64,000 nt of DNA, taken from positions 427,501 to 491,500 of the forward strand of contig CAWZYM010000149.1 of the NCBI GenBank assembly GCA_963966185.1, written 5' to 3'. Below are positions 58,532 to 64,000 of this stretch, piece by piece (positions within the stretch are counted from its first letter, which is position 1; each line of letters starts with the position of its first letter). Below the pieces are notes generated by a model, which saw nothing but the letters and a program-made list of their open reading frames with translations, was not told where the DNA came from and did not search any database. The position numbers were made by a program, and so were the translations under genes. The stretch is from Rhabditoides inermis. Its lineage: Eukaryota; Nematoda; Chromadorea; Rhabditida; Rhabditidae.

Positions 58532-61500
58532 ATGAAATTAACCACTCACAGACTGCTGCTCTCGTTCGGAGCACTGGTGAGGCTTTTGCGTCATATTTTT
58601 GGCAATTTATTTTAACAAAGTCATATTGTGTTCAGATCGCGTTCGTTGATGCGCTGTCGTGTGACTCGTTGGCCTGTGAGCGCGGCTCCTGCAACGAGAA
58701 CGGCACGGAGTGCAACTGCGACTATGGATACGGAGGTGAGTCATGGTTTATATTTTTATGTAATGTTTAATTGTTTCAGGCCTGTTGTGCGACTGGAGCA
58801 TGTGCGATCCGAACCCGTGCGAGAACCGCAACGCTAAGGGCGTCTGCAAGGTGCGAGCTCATTTTGATTTCTCATATCACATTTTGACTTTTACAGATCA
58901 ACAACGACAACAGCGACTACGAGTGCCTCTGCCCCGGCAACTGGAGGGTGATTTCTATTATTATAAATATCATCTTTGTATTTACTTTTAATTATGAAAC
59001 AGGGGCGCAACTGCTCGGTGAACCACAACCCGTGCTATACGTTCGGCGTCGCGTGCCAGAACGACGGAAAGTGAGTGTTTTCTTTTTTTTCTTGTGATTA
59101 TTGTATAATTGTGCTAGGTGCCGGAACGTGGAGTCGGCGGACCGGTGGACGCTGGACTACTCTTGGGTGTGCGACTGCGCGAGCGGCTACGCTGGCCCGC
59201 ACTGCGAGCACGAGATTGATCTCTGCCACACCGGCGAGGTGAGCTGTCTGAGCGACGATGACCTCGTGACCCCTTAGATGGGTGGCACGACGCTCCCTGG
59301 CTTGTATCGCTCTGCTATATAATGATAATGTATTTTTATTTGTAATTGAAACAAAGAAAGCAATAATAATGTTACATTCACTCGTGAACTAGTAGGCTGT
59401 GCCATAAGAGTGCGACGCTGCTCTGACTTCAGTTGTGTCGTTTTTATATAAGATTGGCACGCAAAGCTGCCTCAATTTTAGAGTACAACCTAGCGTGACC
59501 CTTGAAATTGTTACCCGAAATTGTTACTGAAATTGCATGTTTATTTATCTACTACAGAATGGCGAGCCTTTCTGCAAGAACGGCGGAGAGTGCTCGCAGA
59601 AGCGCTACTGCACCTGTCTCGATGGTGATTTTTTTCTAATTAAAACAATTATTGTTTTGTTTCGTTAGATAAATAGTATAGTAAATAAATATAATCTTGT
59701 TGCAGCAGACAAATTGCAGTATCATATTTGCATTTGTCTTAGTGTATATGGTGTATCATATTTTCCATTGGTTCACATACTCTTGCAGGTTTCGGCGGTG
59801 TTCGCTGCGAGCTTCCGGTGCCGCTGTACGCCTCCTACAAGCAGCTCGGATGCTTCCCCGACCAGCCCGCGGTGCGTTTGTTGTTGTTATTATTGTTTAT
59901 TAGTTTGCTGTTATTATGTTTGCGCCTCGCAGGCGTGCGCGATACGTTTCGGCAACGGCGAGTGCGACGAGATGTGCGCGACGCCCGCGTGCCTCTACGA
60001 CGGCTTCGACTGCATCAACGAGAACACGCAGTGCAGGTGCGCCCGTGCTGGTTTCACTAAACCATGTTTACTTTGTTTCGTGGATATGTTATTTAAGCAA
60101 TTGGGGAGGACCTTTATTTTCTTAAACGATATTGCATTTTGTTTAAATTTAAACAAATGCGAGTTGTAAGCAGTATTCACAGGGAGCGTCTGCGCTGCAC
60201 GTCCGCGCTGGGCAACGGCAAGTGCGACGCGGAGTGCAATTCGGCCGAGTGCGGATGGGACGGCGGCGACTGCGAACTCGGACCCGGTGCGTTTGCTGTT
60301 GGTGCTAGAGCCTGCAGCTGGTTGATGTTTGTGATTTGTTGCTGTTAGAGTCGCGAGTCGCATAATAGTTGGATCATCTTTATAAAATTGTTAGTGTTCA
60401 GAAGGTGGTGCGTACATTGTACGGAACCGTGCTATGTGAAATGTAACTGTGGATGTTGCAGACCGCCTCCCGCTGTCGCAGTCGTCGGTGGCCTCTTCCT
60501 CGCCCGTCCTCCTCTCGGTCGCCCTCGCCGTCCCGCCAACAGAGGCCCTCGCCAGGCTCGCCTCTCTCAAGGCCGATATTGCTATGGTGGATTAGGATTA
60601 ATTAATATTGAAACTTACAATGTTTTGATAATGATGATTGTTCAGCGTCTGTCGTCTCGTGTGATGGTGGCGCGCGACGATGTCGGTCCGCTTGTGATGG
60701 AGTGGGATCCGAGCGGCGAGCAGGCGGGAGGAGAGACAGACAGGGTGGACATGGACAGGCCGGAGAAGTGAGTGAGGCTGGCGGGTGAAGGGTGAAGGGG
60801 AAGGTGGAGGGATGTAGAGAGTTGTTTTAATGCACAGTGATTGTATGTTTCACGTTGTATTTGTGATTTGCGCTGGAAGAAAGTATCAATCCAGAGCTGC
60901 CTGCTGCTGACCAATCATGAACATACCGATGTGGCATGATTATCAATACCATTTCATTTATAATATACAAAATGACAGTTCGATGTCGCTGGGGACGGTG
61001 GTGGTTCTGGAGGTGGACACGAGGCAGTGTCTGGACAAGAGGAAGGTGGACAAGCACGTGCGCTGCTTCGAGACCATCGCCCAGGTGTGTGACAGGTGTG
61101 AGCGAGATGTTCACGATGTTGTTACTGTAGAGTACTGAAAAGTGAAAGTATTGTGGTTTATCCTACAGAGGCTGTCAGAAGCATTGTTATTACGATATTC
61201 ATCTCATTCAAAAATATGCAGATATATGGACGATATTCTAATAATACACAAAACAGACTCCACTGTTGTCTCTAAGATAAATAACGAAATATATCACAAC
61301 TCTCTGACACTTGAACAATATATATATATCACAACTCTCTGACACTTGAACACTAGTACTCAAAACAAAGAAACTGAATTCTTGGACTTGAACATCACAA
61401 TAGAACTTGATTTGATAAAAACAGAACTCTACAATAAAACAGATGATTACTCGTTTGAAGTTATAAGATACCCACACTGTGAAAGTAATATTAAGTCAAG

Positions 61501-64000
61501 CATTGCTATGAATTGTTTACATGGAGAAATGATCCGCATATTTAGATGTTGCACTATGAAGACAACTTTTATAGAAAGGTGCAAACAGCTATACAATACA
61601 TACCTCAAAAATGGTTATAAGTCTGATAAAATTAGAGAGGGCGCGCAGCGCCCTCTCTTTTGGATGTCGTGTCCGGTAACGCTGACTCTCTGCCGAAAGC
61701 GTACTCTCTCGCGTTTTCTGCGCGTGTTCTCCAACTAGCACTTTGAGTGTAGTTCGCCTCGCCGCCGCCAGCGTCTAATTCGCGCCGGGTTTGCGTTGTT
61801 TTGGGTTCCCGTCACTCTGGCTAGCTCTCTCTCCCGGCAGGCGGGCAGGGCGCGCAGAGAAATCGCGAGAGAGCACGCTGTCGGGTGAGAGCGCAGACAT
61901 GCACTTACTCCACGGCGACCGAAATTCAGAGAAGTGTCGATTAGAATTGTTTCTATACAATACCAAGAAAAATATAGTTACATATACACGCAACATTGTG
62001 CGTCACATTATAAAATGTGTCACATAATAGTTCTATGCGTACTAATTAACGACAGAGCTTGGGAATCAGAAAGAGAAGAAATTTCTATGAAATTCAACAA
62101 AAGCACATATATTATCTGTTAAAAAGTACTTGCGTAAAGATATTAAGTTTGTCTTGACCCAATTCAACAAAAGCGCATGCATAAAACGTTTACAAATACT
62201 AACACAAACCTGCGCATAACGGACAGTGGACACTAACATATGAAATATAACAATACAAATGAATAACGTCATACGTATAGAGAGAGAGAAGACGGAGAGA
62301 GAGAAGAGAGGAGAGAGAGAGGGGGGGAAGAGAGAGGCGCAGGTTTGTTTTAGTATTTGTAAACGTTTTATGCATGCGCTTTTGTTGAATTGGGTCAAGA
62401 CAAACTTAATATCTTTACGCAAGTACTTTTTAACAGATAATCATTCTTCAATTATCCAAAACTATTCTTAGTAATAAACAAATATTATCGAAATACAAAC
62501 TGAAAGATGAAAATAAATTCAAACATTTTGTTGACACTCTCAAATGACATCAAAAAATGACATCACTCTCCACTCTTCATCTCTACACTCTTACTGATCT
62601 ACTGTTCTGCGCGGGAGCAGTCAATGTAAACAGCAATCGCCACTCTCATACCAGTCGTGTCACACTCCACTGTCCAACGAGGTTACTCCATCTGCACGGG
62701 CCCACCTATCATACGCGTCATAGACTACATATAACTATCTAGAACCCCCCCCCCCCCTTCCCTATTTTTTCTCTTGTTTTAATTCTATGTACATTTACCT
62801 TCCGGTTCATCACTGATGATGGTCCTGGCCGGTAGGTACGCACGTTCGGTATGGTGGTAGGGACCGAAACCGAACGTGCACTATGCTTACTTTTTTCATA
62901 TTCATCGATGTTCTCTTGTAATCGAATAGTATGATTCGTGATAGAAACATATTGCTTGCAGGCTGTGACGTACCTGTCTGCCTGGCTGAGCAGCGAGCGT
63001 GTGAGTGGCGGCGGCAGTGGCGGCGGCAACACGACCGCCCTCTCCCTCCCCATCCACGGATTCAACCAGTACAACAATGCCAATGCCAAGGTGAGTGGAG
63101 TGTTTCAAATTCAAATATCTTCAAATGTTTTTTCCGGAGTAGCAATCATTATTGTTACAAAATGCAAGATCCCGATTAATATGATGTCTGGTCTGTGTTT
63201 GAGTTGTTATGTTCCCTCCCAGACGATGTCTCTGTTCCGCCTGCCGCTGTGGCTGCTCATCGCCGCCGTCGTGCTCTCGCTCGTCGCCGCCAGTTTCTGC
63301 TGCGCCGGTGAGTATGGGGTGTTGTAATTTGTAGTGTAGAGGTGAGTGACCCCCCCCCCCCCTTATTTGCAGGTGTGATCCTGTTCCAGCGCCGTGCCAA
63401 GAAGAGCACCAAGCCGCACTCGTTGTGGGCTCCGGTGTGGAACATTCCCAGTGAGTGGGGTGAGAGAGCGGTTAGGGCGATTTTGCCAATAGAACAACCA
63501 ATCCCGTTGAAACGTGAAAAATTGTTGTAATGGGATGGGATGTGTTCAAGCCAGTGAATGGAGAGTGAGATCATTGATGTTGATGGTTGCTTGTTCGCAG
63601 AGGAGATGGAGTACGAGCCGCCGACGCCGCCGTACGGTCTGGACGATCTGCCGCCGCCTCCCTCGTCTGTCTCGCAGACGGCGCGCGCCATCCGTGCCAT
63701 GCACATGAAGAGGGACGACGTGTACGCAGAGTTTGGTGCGTCGCCTTGTCTGTATGCAATGGCCAGTTGGCATGTTGATCCGCTTTGTACGAAGTAGTGT
63801 TGTCGATAGCCGGTTGATTTTTGTTAATCGTTTTGTTGAATATGTAGTTTGTGTTTGTGTTTGCAGCTGCGTCGCCGCTGCTTCGCGCGGTGCGTCGCGG
63901 TCTGACGGACACGGCGGTGCGCATCGTGCACGCGGCCAAGACGGACGGAGACGGCAGGGTGACCAGGCAGGAGGAGGAGGGGTCAGTGAGGCGATATGGA
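58532..64000 (+). CDS. lin-12/glp-1: Notch receptor (LIN-12/GLP-1 type), 3' part beyond window
   Basis: Single-pass receptor cleaved to release its intracellular domain for transcription. Exon 1 (58532-58576) plus the start of exon 2 encode a signal peptide (MKLTTHRLLLSFGAL-IAFVDALS). Exons to 59871 encode four EGF-like repeats; 59933-60036 and 60183-60286 encode two LNR repeats (ending DGFDC and DGGDC); exons to 63090 form the heterodimerisation domain with VVVLEVDTRQCLDK...RCFETIAQAVTYL, like human LEIDNRQC...CFQSATDVAAFL. The membrane helix LWLLIAAVVLSLVAAS is in 63223-63307; RAM follows with PHSLWAPVW (the family WxP motif). All listed exons join in frame. The ectodomain is about 435 residues, far shorter than LIN-12. 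Ankyrin repeats would lie beyond 64000. The intron 61085-62961 holds mobile elements. Confidence 0.94.
61142..62548 (+). mobile_element. Penelope-like reverse transcriptase fragment, split by a Helitron-like element
   Basis: In a Notch intron. RT motif RYMDDILIIHK (near 61230) and a downstream FLDLNITIELD segment, then a region of the type seen after the fingers/palm in Penelope-like and related RTs. A 35-base tandem duplication at about 61291-61353 breaks the frame. The frame runs into the Helitron-like element at 61632 and resumes at 62441 to a stop near 62548. The 5' part of the RT is missing. Confidence 0.6.
61632..62440 (-). mobile_element. Non-autonomous Helitron-like element, family 1, copy B
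   Basis: Reverse-oriented relative of 3560-4330: 5' end at 62440 (TTATCTGTTAAAAAGTAC), inverted repeat pair (about 62440-62338 and 62220-62105), a GA-rich spacer, GC-rich body and terminal hairpin plus CTAA at 61632. It has about 90 more bases in the body than copy A. Flanks are A (61631) and T (62441). Confidence 0.8.
62549..62961. other. 3' part of Notch intron
   Basis: AT-rich intron sequence with a C-run at 62746-62757. No gene was recognised. Confidence 0.5.

Noticed and set aside
1..64000. CRISPR arrays, bacterial operons or integrons
   Set aside because: The window is eukaryotic with spliceosomal introns; tandem repeats seen are microsatellites or transposon parts.

Overview
The window reads as nuclear DNA of a nematode, probably a rhabditid; genus and species cannot be told from the sequence. 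Reasons: small GT-AG introns (many of about 45 to 60 bases), start codons placed directly after a splice-acceptor AG in several genes (as expected when a spliced leader is added in trans), three same-strand genes about 100 to 140 bases apart that look like a nematode operon, serpentine chemoreceptor genes, a LIN-12/GLP-1-type Notch gene and a PAT-type DIRS retrotransposon. All exon borders were placed by eye from splice consensus and reading-frame continuity, so single borders may be off by a few bases.

Layout. 1-11.2 kb is repeat-rich: microsatellite, four Helitron-like non-autonomous elements, a truncated CR1-like LINE, two large foldback elements, one intact serpentine receptor gene (minus) and a decayed paralogue (plus), and one relic exon of a fatty-acid transporter paralogue split by a Helitron-like element. 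11.5-18.4 kb (minus) is a 22-exon fatty acid transport protein/very-long-chain acyl-CoA synthetase. 20.9-24.1 kb (plus) is an unrecognised secreted protein gene with a lysine-rich middle. 24.3-25.3 kb (minus) is C1D (nuclear exosome cofactor). 26.1-47.8 kb (plus) is a probable three-gene operon: SEC16 (44 exons, 2072 residues), a TRNAU1AP/SECp43-like two-RRM protein, and Mediator subunit MED27. A small antisense gene candidate lies in the longest intron of the second gene.

48.4-53.2 kb (minus) is a PAT-like DIRS element with split direct repeats, a gag with a zinc knuckle, RT/RNase H with frame breaks, and a tyrosine recombinase with a 47-base intron. It lies between the MED27 3' end and a PDGF/VEGF-like growth factor gene (53.3-54.6 kb, minus). 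55-57.6 kb holds acid-sphingomyelinase-like relic exons and unassigned exons. 58.5-64 kb (plus, running off the window) is a Notch receptor with an unusually short ectodomain: signal peptide, four EGF repeats, two LNR repeats, heterodimerisation region, membrane helix and RAM region. One of its introns carries a Penelope-type RT fragment that was itself split by a Helitron-like element.

The host genes serve separate basic functions: ER export (SEC16), RNA binding linked to selenocysteine tRNA (TRNAU1AP-like), transcription (MED27), RNA processing (C1D), lipid import (FATP) and signalling (Notch, PDGF/VEGF-like). The most unusual material is in the repeats: diverged Helitron-like families sharing one inverted-repeat design, RNA polymerase III-like A/B boxes inside several unrelated repeats, and a nearly intact split-direct-repeat retrotransposon.
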